Source of the DNA: Tetmemena sp. SeJ-2015
Lineage: Eukaryota > Ciliophora > Spirotrichea > Sporadotrichida > Oxytrichidae
Length of the DNA: 64,000 nucleotides
Reading direction: 5' to 3'
Assembly: GCA_027382625.1 (NCBI GenBank)
Contig: JAJKFJ010022318.1
Coordinates: 1-64,000 of the forward strand
Within the stretch, counting starts at the first letter, position 1. Each line of letters opens with the position of its first letter. Below the pieces are notes generated by a model. It did not search any database. It saw only the letters and a list, made by a program, of their open reading frames with translations, and was not told the DNA's origin. The position numbers and the translations under genes were made by a program. This document shows, one piece after another, positions 9,670 through 21,430 of the stretch.

Positions 9670-12600
9670 TCAGAGTAGTCTTTAATGTTGCATCTGCTGT
9701 ATTTACTGCTAACTCATTCCTTTCAAGTTTTATGGGTGCACGAATTGTTGCTCATCATTTTTTAAAACACGAACTACATTTAATAATAGTTGCTGCATAG
9801 ATTACATATGTTATGGGTAACCTTGATGTTAGTACTATAGCTGCTCATTTGCAAATGTAGTTTGGTTGGTCGGTATGTAAGCTTGATGATGATTATTGAA
9901 GTTTATATTGGAGTGCATGTGAGTGTTCGCCGTCTAATTTACTATCATGGTCATTGCAGATGTAAACTATCCGCTATGCATACTCCTCTCATCTCCATTT
10001 TGATGCCTTGTATCATCCATGTTCATAGCAAGGGCGTTTTGGCTTTGTAAGTATGCTGCTTGAGCATGGATTTGAGATTATATGGCTGATGCAGCACTGC
10101 TTCCTTCCCCCTTGGATAGGTACTTAGATTTACCAGTTGCAGCTCCTTAACTTTGGCTATTGCTGTTTTGGAAAGTGCTAATCGAATTTGAATGATGGAT
10201 ATTGTGTTACTACTTTCTAGCTTCCTTGCGATTTCTTTCCACTGGGATGTTGAGAACTTCTCTGGGAATAGCTATTGGAGGAGTTATCAGTTTGGCTGCT
10301 TTAACGAAGTCCAGCGTTGCGACCCATGTATTATTGCTATTGCTGCTACTACTAGCTATTGATCCATTTCTATTAAGCAGTACATGTCTTGAATTTGCTG
10401 AGACATCTACTACTGGTGATGATGACCTTAGGATTAGGAATGCGAGACTTGCTTTATGATTATTCTTATCCTATTTCTAAGTCAGTGGATTGAATTAGAG
10501 CTAATGTTGCTAAGTATTACTGCAGGCTTGCGGTGTCTAGGAAGTGATGATGGGTGGGTACTGCTGTTAAGAGAGCAGCATTTAGCTGAGACCAGGGAAA
10601 TTACTAGTGTTCATGCTCACTCTTACTGTGTTCAGAGAGGAGCCTTGATTAGGTGCAGCTTGAGCTCCTCCTCCCAAGACAAAATCTTCCTGATGAGGCT
10701 AGTTCTAGCTCATATAGACTTGGTAGTTAACTGGCTCATCTTGCATCAGACTATAACCACTTTGATGAGATAAAAAACATTTGGATCTATGATAATTTAA
10801 GAATTATGAGTCATTTGAGTCTGCATTTGTTGGAGCGAAGAGGATTGGTCCTTTGAGTTAGAAAACTAGGTATTTAAAAGATCAGAAATCCAATAACAAT
10901 AGCTTATGAGAAAGGTATTCTTAGTTTAAGATAGAATGAGAGATTGAGTGTTAGACTCACTTGAGTAATTCACGAACATAGGCTGCTGTTGATTGAATAG
11001 CTCGCTTAGTACTTATTGATTAGCCTTTGTGGAATTTGAGCCTGGAGGATTCATCATAAATCTTAGACTGTCACTGAACTCATTATCAAAGTTAAAGAGA
11101 TGCTTGCTTGCTGATTAGTTTTCAAACTAACCATCGTTTGGCGCCTTAGCAGCTGATTTCCTCTAAGAGTGGTGCTCTTGCTTACTGTTTGCATTCAAGT
11201 ACTTTGCTTTGGGTGTACGACTCTTCTACTCGGATGGAGCCTCACTCGAGTTTGCATTCTCTTTTTAGGCTTGCCTATCACATTTGACATTTTGAATCTG
11301 TCTTTGCATTACTTACGCTCTCTCTTGAAGTCTGCTCCTCTCATCAAAGTTATCCTCCTCAATCTCCTCTATTCCAAAGCTTTGCATTGAAGCCATATTG
11401 TGCCCGTTAGCAGAGATAAGTCCTACTTGAGCAACTTGCTTCATATTTATAGGTTATTGGCTTAGGAAATCCCTCGCCTCTTAAACCTTCTGAGACTTAT
11501 TTGTTGAGGAGTATTAGCTGAGCTATTGGTTGAATTGAGCTGACTATCTCTATGAGGTGGTACTATCATAACCGACTAGAGTTTGATTACTGAGCTTCCT
11601 GCTATTGATATTTGCTTGGGTCGGAATTTTAGGGTTTTTTCTTATGATCTCTGATAGATCATTATTGGATTCGATGAACTCCCTATCCTATTGCTGCGAT
11701 TATCTTCTCTGTTGCTCTAGGTTAGAAGTAGAGTCAGTCATAGACATGCCTTGAAGATTTCTCTATGAGTGGATAGCCTTAAACTTAGGGATCTCTGGAG
11801 ATAGATCCTCATTGAATTGCTTCCCTCTTTAATTGCTGGCAGTTACCTGGCTTTCTGGTTCTCTTGGCTCTCTACCTTTGTATAGGAATTATTAGAAGAT
11901 TTATAGTCTAAAATATATTGTAAACTATCTAAGCCTCACTATAGTTAGAAACATCAGAGTGGGCTGAGTTAGTGCTCGTCCCCATGATTCCTATCATTTG
12001 AGCCATCATGCGCTCTCTTTGCTTCTTGTCTTGGGTGTCCTCTACTAAATTCTAGAAGGCTTGAAGATCTCAAAAATTCTAATCATAATCACTTCAAATA
12101 AATATGATCGCTCTATCTGTTGAGGATATTTTGATCATCAATCGTGTATTGATCCGAGGGGATGATGTTGCTTTACAGATATGAGGAAGTATCTCTCTGT
12201 ACCTTACTCATATCCACTATGTCAAAGTCTAAACGTCTGATCGATCCATCTCCTATTCTTATCGAATCATCCTCTTGATCACACAAGTCTCTCAAATTCA
12301 TTATATTTAATCTCATTCTGTGTTAAATGCAAATGCAATGACTTTTACTTCTAAAGTTCCTCTTAGGCTAAAACAATTGCCTGTCCCTCGAAGAAGACAG
12401 AATCCTACTCTTACTCTGCGAATTCTTGCTCCTGCTCATCGTTTCCATCATCACGCTCGTTATCATCACCTGAATTTTCTTCTCCCCCTTCCTCCTCATC
12501 GAACTCTGGATGTAAGATTTACTTTTAGCTTTGAGTTTAATGCTCCTCCTCTTCCTTGGCTTGGAGCTGGCTGTTGTATTGCAGATTGTAAAAATCCTCT

Positions 12601-15600
12601 GCACTGTTCATGGCCCCTGGTACACCGCCGTTGCTTTACCTCCTTTGAGAGAATTAAGCCTGATTTGCATTAGTGCTAGAAGGGGCTTGATCTTTAGATA
12701 ACTGTGACTAAACGAGTGGTTGAGGGTGCTGAATGATGGTGTTGTCCTAGAATGAGGAATGCGTTGGGATTGGGTTGTGCTGCTGTTAATGAAGTTGAGT
12801 TGTTGTCAAGTCGATCATTACATCAGCTGCTGAGTCAGAGTCAAGCTAGAACTGTTGTACCAAGCTTTATGAAGTATATGAAGCATAGCAAATTAATGAG
12901 TAGCTGCTTGTGTTGTGATTAGCTGCTGAGAAGAGGAAGTTGTGTTAGTTCTGCTGTGCGAATATCCTCCTTCCCTTTTCTTGGTTTATTTACTGGATGC
13001 CCTTAAATAGCTGCATCTCTATCTCCTGCAACCTTTCGAAAGGCTCTTAGACAAGTCTCTATGAATCTATCTAGTATCTGGTTTGCATTAAGCTTAAAGC
13101 AATTTATTCTTATTTCATAAGAGCTTTGATACTTCTCTATGACTCGCTCCTTTTCATTAACTTCTTTATCTAGTTGCTAGGTTTGCATCTTGACTGTCTC
13201 TTGCAAACGGCCAACTTCAACTTCCTTGTTTTTGTATGCTTGATCTAATTTATCACTCTTCTTTTCCAAGTCACTGTTCTGTCTCAGCAGTTAATCCATC
13301 TCTTGCTGATTTTCTTTCTCTCTTCTCTCTTTCTCCTTTTGCATGAACTCTATCTGTTAACGCATTTACTCTAGCTGCTCTTGCATCTATTGCTAAAGTT
13401 CCTGCATTTATTGATCCTTCTAAGCCATTTCTTACTCCCTCTCATCTATTAGTCTGGCTTGCTGTTAGTTTGCTTCTCTGAGTCTTTGAATCTCATCAGC
13501 TGCTGCCCTTACAGCCTAGTCCTGCTCTTCCATGTGCCTCTCCAGATTGTCAACTTGTCCTCTCAATTCCTCACAAGTTTCTTCTGTGTTCTCCAGCTAC
13601 GCCCTCAGGTCTCTGCTCTCCTTCTTCTGTGCTTTGAGAGTGCTGAGCAGCAGCTTTGAGTTCTGCTAGTCTAACTTGTCACTTCTCAATTCCAAGATAT
13701 GCTCCACTGTGAACAACTCACTCGCTCTCTGTCATTTCATTAACAAGCAAGCAAAGCTAATAACTTATTGGTGGTGGATTTCTAAGTTGAGTGGCAAAGT
13801 AGCGTTCATATCTCTCTTGCAAGTTCTAGGGGAGATAAGGAGTCCAGGGAGTAGAAGGAGTTTAGCACTCCGCAGTCGAACAGGTAGAAGGATTTCACTT
13901 GGCTGTAATTCTCTGGCTGTATCTAAGACTACTACTGCTGCTGATTCTAGCTTATCCCCAAAGACTGGCTGCTACTTCTCTTTGCTAATTCAACACCGAC
14001 GCTTTCCCTTTCCTCTGAGGGAGTCAAAATGGACTGGAGCTTCTTACTGTTGGCTTTGAGCAGTCGCTGGTTGAGTTCGTCCTTCTCCTTCATGAGGGAC
14101 TCGATCACCTGCTGCAGCTTGTTGTGGTTGTCCTGGTTGTCGCGGTGCATCTCACCCAGTCTACGCTCGTACTCGCCCAGGATGACCTTCAGCTCCTCGG
14201 CCTCCTCCTCACTCATGGCGCTCTTCTTGACCACGTTGGCCACCACCTGGTTTTTGATCATCTTTGCGTTCTGGCCGAAACGGAGAGTGGAAAGAGTCTG
14301 CTCTAGTTAGTTATGAGCAGGGGTGATGCATAGGAGAATGGCAGTGCGGGAGTTGCCTCCCAGAGAGGAGCGAAGAAGCTTAGTGAGTGGGGAGTTTCTA
14401 TAGGGTATGTGCTGCTCATTCAAAATAAAATATAAAATAAAATAAAATAAATATAAAAATTTAATTACTTTTTATTTTAAATGTGGTGTTATAATTAGAT
14501 TAAATTAATAATTTGTGTTGATTCTTCTTTCCTTCTGCCTTGAGGGCGATGACTTGAGTGAGGAAGAAGAGAGAGCGGTTGATGTGCTGGCCTTCCCTGA
14601 CTCTCATCTGGGAGGAATCCTTGCCTCTAGTTAAAGAGTGGGATGAGGTGGTGGACTCCTTGTGCTGGTGGATGGAAACCTTCTCACTTCCTGCCAAGTC
14701 CACAAAGTTCAACACAGACTCAGTGATGACGTTGCTGGACTCACCACTACCGTTTGAAGCAGCTGCTGCAGATAAGTAGTCACAGCCCATGGACTCTACG
14801 TGTAGACGGAAGAGAGTGTGACTACGAGAACTCTGGTGGTTCATCTTGGTCTCTGCGTAGTGACGGTTGACTTCTCCAAGTCGCAAGAGTGCGAGGCAGT
14901 CATCCAGAGACTGTACAACATGCTCTCTCAAACCTTTGACTATGAATTCCTTCTTCTATAAAGAGTAAATTTACTTTAACTGCAATAATACCTTGATAAA
15001 CTGCTAACTAAAAAGATAAAACTTGACTTTCAAAGAAGAGGGTTATCTTCAGACTATAGAGGCTCGTGGAAACTGGCTTCAGTGTGATCACTAAGCAGAT
15101 CATAGACTGAGTCGTTGTAGATCTCGAAGTAAGAGCAGCGAATGATGTATACTTTCTTGGGCATCAGGCTTAATTAAGCTCCCTTGCAATCTTCATTTCC
15201 CCCGTCAAGGGTGATACAGATCTTAGTAAAATTAATTATATCTATCATACAATATCTTAATTATTTGTATCTTGATGGGAGCATGACCGACTGCTGGATT
15301 CATTCTTAATGATGGAGAAGAGTTCTTTAAGTGACTTGATCAAGATACCCTCTGAGGAATTGGGCTGCTCGGGTGTGCTTCGCCTCACAGTTTCTAGTTC
15401 TCCACTTAGCTCCTCAGCATGTGAGCCTTGGCCAAAGTTTAGCTGCCTGGCAGAACTGAGAGTGACCTGATCTTAGTTAAGGACTATATTTGAATTGCCG
15501 CTGCTCAAGAGCGCGTTGTCATAGTCTTCTTGAGTTTGAAGCACGTAGTCTTAAGTGCCGAGGTCTGAAGCCTGGAGGTTCTAACCTTGGGTTTGGAGGT

Positions 15601-16740
15601 GAGCCTGGTTTTCGCCATAGCTGCAAAGTTAGTCCCAATAAAGAGATATTCATGAAGAAGAAGCATTTAATTAAGTCAAGAAACTGTGATGAGGAACCTG
15701 TGTGGAATAGCTGCTACCCACCCAAAGATATAGACTTGTTGATAGAGCCTAAATTGTTACGAGTCTTTTGAATTTAGCCTCCTCCCAGTGGATTAGTGCT
15801 CCCGTTGAATACCGATTGCTGCTTGTACAGAGGAAGTGGGATTCTAAAATGACAATAATCGAGGAAGAAGTATATAGAACTTCATATATTCTCGTGCCTG
15901 ATTAATTTTTACCACTAGCACTGTTCTTGATGTGTCTGGGTGTCTCTGTGTTCATTCTTCCTCAAAATTTAAACTTCCATTAGGTAAATAATATTTGACG
16001 CTTCTTCCTATTTAAGATAGTGTTGATCTGTGTGACGCATTTCCAGTTCCTGCTACTTAGTAATTGCCTTGTTTACCCCTGACTGGAGTTGCATTTTGCT
16101 GTGTCATGTTGCCCATGAGGCCTATTCCAGCTGTCTTCTAATTGGAGATGGGCGATATCTGAGACTTCTCATTAGCTGTATCCACATTCGTGGTGTATCC
16201 TTGTGCGCCTGGGAAATTAGAGTTGAAATTCTATATCGAGGACTGGTGTGAGTTGTTGCTCTGTCCATTTACAAAAGATCCTTTCAAAGGGGTCTTACTA
16301 CCTCTTGAGGATAGTGCCTTCCCCTGGTTTCTATCAGCTCCATGGAAACTCCCACCTCCTGCGAGTCCACCCAAGCCCTGTTTGATTGCTTGGGTGGCTT
16401 GGTCTCTAATTTCACTTTGGTACCTCTCTCCTAGCATAGTGAAGGTCTTTCCTGCACCTGTCTGCCCATACATGAATATAGTGCCATTGATGCCCTCCAA
16501 AGAACTACGCACCAACTCTTTGCAAGCCTGCGTGTAAACTTGGTTGTTTGAAGTCTGGTCGTCAAAACACTTGTCTACAAAGAGAGATTAATTACTAATG
16601 ATGGGTGTGGATAAGATATGACACTTACTGAAAGAGTAGGCTTTTTGTTGCCCGTTGGCTGTAAGGTTTGAGTATGAGGGTGCTATGAGGCTAATAGGTC
16701 TCGCCCCATTTGCAGAACATGCACTAATTACATTTAATGT
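9670..16740 (-). CDS. Giant kinesin motor protein with Q/N-rich tail
   Basis: Motor motifs appear in normal order from 16,700 leftwards: [32 protein letters not shown] (P-loop), [27 protein letters not shown] (switch I), [11 protein letters not shown] (switch II), [23 protein letters not shown] and [10 protein letters not shown]. Between P-loop and FEIYND lies an unusually long insert of roughly 270 residues (about 16,400-15,200), Gly/Asn/Ser/Gln-rich. After the neck a coiled coil runs about 14,270-13,030 (for example [20 protein letters not shown]), then an acidic stretch near 12,500 ([17 protein letters not shown]) and about 1,000 residues of Q/N/S-rich sequence to a TGA at 9670-9672. Total about 2,200 aa, much longer than typical kinesins. 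Three IESs were placed (ATTC, TTCTTCC, ACACTT). The first beta strand (V-x-V-R-x-R-P) and a start ATG were not found; the motor frame begins at about 16,780 after a TGA, so a 5' MDS lies upstream or elsewhere. MDS order is collinear, not scrambled. Confidence 0.85.
14422..14524. other. IES in kinesin motor, pointer GAAT (ATTC on plus)
   Basis: ATTC at 14418-14421 and 14521-14524, offset 103 bp; the insert is almost pure A/T. Excision joins ALKAEGKKN to [11 protein letters not shown], the expected kinesin sequence. Confidence 0.9.
15962..16008. other. IES in kinesin insert, pointer GGAAGAA
   Basis: TTCTTCC (plus strand) at 15955-15961 and 16002-16008, offset 47 bp. Excision joins HRSTLSQIGR to [11 protein letters not shown] in one frame. 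Confidence 0.85.
16573..16626. other. IES or intron in kinesin motor, pointer AAGTGT
   Basis: ACACTT (plus strand) at 16567-16572 and 16621-16626, offset 54 bp. Excision gives YSFSKCFDDQ. The same interval, read on the minus strand, begins GTAAGT and ends TTTGTAG, which would give YSFNKCFDDQ by splicing. Both keep frame and length (see findings). Confidence 0.75.
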
Positions 16741-16759
16741 ATAAGAGTTATTGTATTGT

Positions 16760-19700
16760 GTTGAAATATTTTTTGAGTCTCAAATCTATGGCAGTGATGT
16801 CTGGCCACATAAGTTAGCAATTCTTCACAAGCAGCATATCTTTGAAGACTTCGAAAACTTTGAGCACGCCCTCCTTCATTATCAAAAGCAACCTAGACTT
16901 CTCCATTACGTAGCGTGTGTGCAGCACTGCTGTCTGCAAATTAAATTTGACTTATATAAAATGAATTTGCAAATTGAAGCGATGTTGAAGGCGTATTTCG
17001 TTTCCACTGTCTGGGGTGCCCTCGTTTCTTACCACCAGTAGCAGTCCATCGAAAGTAATGACAGCCACTAGGTAATCGAAGTCCGGGTAGTCCTCCAGGT
17101 GTCTGAATGGATTTTCCTTCCTCAGGAAACTCATCATCCACAACTAACACAAAGAAATGTTAACTTAATATGCCCTCACTTCAAGAAAATCTTTTTTTCA
17201 GATAATAAGTAAACAGATCTGAGTAAATAAACTTACAAGCTCTGCCTTTGAGTTGATGCAAGAAGGCAGTATTTTCTTAATAGTTGACCATGATATGCAC
17301 ATCTTTAATCCTCAGCCTGTCCTCCAAGTAAACGAACTTCCTCGTTCTGAAGTGAGTGTTCACCACGCACATCATCCCCTGTTGATCTATGAAGGCTGCA
17401 AGTCTGCTCTTAATGTCATACTGAAAGATCTTCTAAGCGAAGTCGCTTTGACTCAGGGAGGAAGAGTAATGACCCTCCCCAGCTACAGTGGGTCTGAGGA
17501 ACTCCAACTTCTTCTGCTTGTGTTTCTCTGGTAGGACTGGGATCTCAACCATCTACTTGGCTGCTCCCTCAAGTAGCTCCAAGAAGCTCACGTTCAGATA
17601 GGATTGTGGGAGTGGGGCTAGTATGTCCAGCAGATGGAGATGGTTGGAGGTGTCTATGACTGGCACTATGTTCTTGATTGATGTGCTACCCTCCTTGTTG
17701 AAAGTTATTGGCTCTTTGAAGTTTGGCAAGATAGTAATTGAAGTGCAAAAAAATGGTAATGAGGATTTAATGCTTGATGATAATAACTATGTAGATAGTC
17801 TTGAGGTGTTCCTCCTCTCCATGACGATGTCGATGTTGGAGTAGAGGGTGAACACCTCGATGCTCATCCTCCCCTCCCTAAGCATGAACACAGTCTTCGT
17901 TCCATCTTGGTTGGGCAGGTAGTTCACGAAGTATCTTACTAAGGGAGGAGCAGCTTGGCTCGTATATCCGCTATTAAATATATAAAAGTATGATTTTAAT
18001 TAAGAGTAAATAAAAACTTATATAAATAATAGTAAATAAAAAAGTAAATAATCCATTACAATTAATTTGTAAGAAACGTTTTCCCTACCTCAATATAGGC
18101 TTGAAAGTTATTGCTAATAGCTGCATCCTTGAAACCTCCAGAGAGTCCCATGAATCCAAAGGCACTGCTTTAAGTAGCACTGCCTGGCCCTGGCTTACTG
18201 CTCCCACCTCTGGCACTATTAGGAGCCACAAAGTTGACTGAGTTGGGGTTGCTTTTATTGCTGACTACACTTTTGGGGAGACTAGAGTGTCTTCTGTGAC
18301 TATTGGGGCTGATTCCACCCCCTTCTACTTTTACCTCTGCTGCTGCTTTAATATTCAACTGAGAATGGAAGACTTGCCCCTTGCAGAAACTTTCTCCCCC
18401 TGCTGAAATCTATTCTTCCTCTCTGATTCATCAAGTGCAAGAGCTGATTCAAAGTTGTCGACTAGGATCTTGTGATTGACTGGGAAGCCCTTGATTGGCT
18501 CCAGGTCGTTGTTCAAAACTATTTGTTTGCCCTCTCGTGGAGTGAAGCCAGTAGTTATCTCATTCAAAGCCTTGACTTAAATGGCTGTGAAGTTCACTGT
18601 ACTGCCTCTTCTATTGCCAGTCTATTGCTGACTCTTTGCACGTGTTTCATTCTTGGTGAGTGAGGCCCCTTTCTTCATGGAAGGGACGGGGTCCATTCGC
18701 CAAGTCAGTGCGAGTTGATCATCCCCTCCGCCGCTTATGTTGACATTAGTCTCTACACTCTTGTTCCCATTGTTGTTCTGATTTTATAATCAACCATTAT
18801 AATATACTAGGATGCCTATGTATATATATGAAGTAGTAATTTTCTCTTTCCTTCTTATCTTCGAGTCCTCTAAGAGGGTTGAGTAGATTTGCAGCTGCAT
18901 TAGATGCAAACATAGACGACTTGTTCTTAAAAAGTGCATTCCTAAGGTTGAATTCAAGTGTAGTCTCTAGCAGATTCCCATGCTCAACTCTCTAAATCAC
19001 ACTCTCTACAATTGTATTAACTAATTAATGAATAGAGAGAAGAAGGAATTTTCATAGCAAACTAGAAATAATGAAAGTATACTACTCTGGGCCAATTGCT
19101 TACAGGAGTGAAGAGAGATATCATAGATGTTTTAATTACTAGTCACAACTAGATAGCCTGATTTGAAGTTGCTTAGCCCAGGATACAGACCCTCTATTTG
19201 AGCCAATTACTTTGTCTATTGCTATTTGCCTCTACCCTAATTTAAAATTATTACTTAGATATATTCAAAGTATTCTTACTAGATTTCTTCCAATACCTGA
19301 AATTAATGTGACTAAGTTATAGCTCTGAAATACTTGCTCCAATCCCAAGTCCCAAATAGTGAGGTCTTAGTTTCTTCTATTCAATATGAAGAAGAATTCT
19401 TGGAAAGTGTAAAGCTGGTACTGATTCTTCGCCTACCCCTCAGCTAACTTAGTAAAGTAACCTTGGTCATGCGTGTATTTACACTTGACAAGGTTTACCT
19501 TCTGAGAGAGATTCAAGTTAGTATTGTACTTGTTGGGACTTATGTGTTCATAAAATTTCCCCTCCCTTAAGGAGTGGCTGAACGGTTATTCATATTCTGT
19601 GGAGTTTGCGATGGCTTACTCTGATTCCCACTTTTCTTAGTGGGTTGGTTCTTACCTTGAATATCGTGTTGGGTTCCCTGCGTTTGTGACTATGGACATG

Positions 19701-21415
19701 TTTGATTAAACGTACTCTAGCGTGTAGAGATTCTTGCCTTCCTTCATAGTGAAGAAAGCTAGATCGTTTGAGTTTAAGCTGCTGCAAAGAAGCACATCGC
19801 AGAGGTTATTAAGGCAGAGCTGAGTCCACAGGCTAGTTCAAGTGAATGTTTTTCTTGTTTGTGATGAATACGTGCAAGTTAGGGTCTAGGAAAAACATAT
19901 AAGCCAAATTGATAAGTCTAACTTTTAATAAGAGTCGACATGGTTAACATTCACAGGCAACTCATCAATGGGAGGCATGGGTCTTTCTTTCTGGTAGAGC
20001 ATGTAGGTCCAGACTCTTATCTGTCTCAAGTCTTTAGTGATGGTGATTATTTCCTCTGACCTCTGAGAAATCACCATGTCCACGATACCGTTTGAGTCAG
20101 ATATTGTGTCCTTGGAAAATTAAACTCAAGATATCATGAATAACTGCTATGAAGTATGCTCAAAATTGTAGTGTAGAGTCCACGAAAAGAACCTACTTAT
20201 TGTTCTTAATGACTACCCAGTAGTTGTAGAGATAGAGAGCTTGCGCCTTTGTAAAGCTCTAGTTTTTTTGAATGTGCTGCAAAGTTTGAGCCAAGGCTTG
20301 CGAGCTCTGCTATCTATTTGTAGCCCCCTTACTCTGGTTGCTCTCATAAAAAATAAGGAGTATGTCTCCTTTTACATTATGACTCTCTCGATTTGTGATA
20401 GAGTCACTTCTCTTTAGATCTAGTTTGATCTACTCCTTAACTTAAGCAGGAGGTTTAGTTGATGCCTGAGTGTTGCCTATCCCTGTTGGTGTGAATCTTC
20501 TACTCCCCGAAGTTTTAAATGACAGTCGACTGCTGGAACTGATAACTGAGAAGAGTCTTGTAAGCCTTCACAGCCTTGAACTAGTTCATATCGATGTCAA
20601 ATATCGCGAGCTCACTCTCTGTCACCAAAACTATATAAGGAGGAATTGATAAATTGAACTTGAAAATTAATGTAACTATTTCCTTGGTCATGGGGTTGAG
20701 GTCGAAGCTCATTATATGCTTTGAGTTTATGCAAGGTAGAGTACCCTGAGAGATCTGGCTCATCTGTAGATGTAGAGCGTTTGGGAAAGAGTGCTGGAAG
20801 ATCAGCTATGTCCTAAAAATATATTTCCTATCTTAATAACTCCCTTTTGATGTCATCTTATTATCTGAGTCAATATTTAATGATTCCTTCTGGCTTCTTG
20901 TTCCCCATCACTGCTGTAGCCATCGCCACCTCCTCCTCTTCTCACTTGATTCCACTCCAGATGTTACTGGCCCGTTAGGTTATTTTTGGTGGTGCTTTTC
21001 TGGCTGTTCCTTCCTATCTAAACTGTCCCCCTCCTCGCTGAATTTTAAACTGATGAAGTCTAGCTGTCTTGCTAGCTTTGATACTATATGCTCAGTCTCT
21101 ATTGAGTTTTCTTTAATGGGAGCAGCAAAGCCGAAGAAATCCCTGAAGGGTAAGTATATATTACACTTAATCGATTAAATTTAAATAATGAAGGGTGATT
21201 AGCGTTTAACCAGGTGATTCTATTTGACTCTGAACTGCTTAGCTACTAGCTCCAAACTTAGGAGTCCTTATTGTAAGTAGCTTTCTTGGCTTTGCAGCAG
21301 CCAGTGGTGAGAGTAGATTCGAGGGAGATATCACCTATGGGGCTTGATTTTCTGGTTCTCCTTCTGGCTTAACTTTGTTGTTATTGTTCTGTATGCTTAA
21401 AAAGTTAGAAGCCAT
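16760..21415 (-). CDS. Beta-propeller (WD-repeat-like) protein
   Basis: Begins at ATG ending 21415 (MASNFLSIQNNNNKVKP). After an S/P-rich leader and DFFGFAAPIKENSIETE come blade-like segments: IVLVTESELAIFDIDMN (20,640), IVDMVISQRSEEIITITKDL then RQIRVWTYMLY (20,070), FFFILNRRNQDLTIWDLGLE (19,370), GYLVVTSNQNIYDISLHS (19,160), VEIPVLPEKHKQKKLEFL, YLVAVITFDGLLLVV (17,070) and RLLLIMKEGVLKVFEVF (16,880). The hydrophobic strand followed by W-D/F-D dipeptides points to WD40-type propellers, probably two; about 1,300 aa. A Ser/Asn/Gly-rich linker lies near 18,350-18,200. One IES was placed (pointer AATTTGCA). The frame switches near 18,370 without a pointer I could find. The 3' end is uncertain: no TGA closes the last frame before kinesin sequence begins, so boundary or fusion is unresolved. 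Likely a scaffold/trafficking or axonemal protein; no orthologue named. Confidence 0.7.
16943..16975. other. IES in beta-propeller gene, pointer AATTTGCA
   Basis: TGCAAATT (plus strand) at 16935-16942 and 16968-16975, offset 33 bp, an 8-bp pointer. Excision joins IRLQHRFNLQ to TAVLHTRYVMEKS. The insert is in frame and has no TGA, so it would be missed by frame analysis alone. Confidence 0.85.
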
Positions 21416-21430
21416 TACAACTGAGATGTT

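Noticed and set aside
9862..11390. Several plus-strand Leu/Ile/Val-rich ORFs
   Set aside because: They are antisense shadows of the Q/N/S-rich kinesin tail: reverse complements of CAA/CAG/TAA/TAG codons read as Leu-rich frames, and the minus strand is open with consistent composition.
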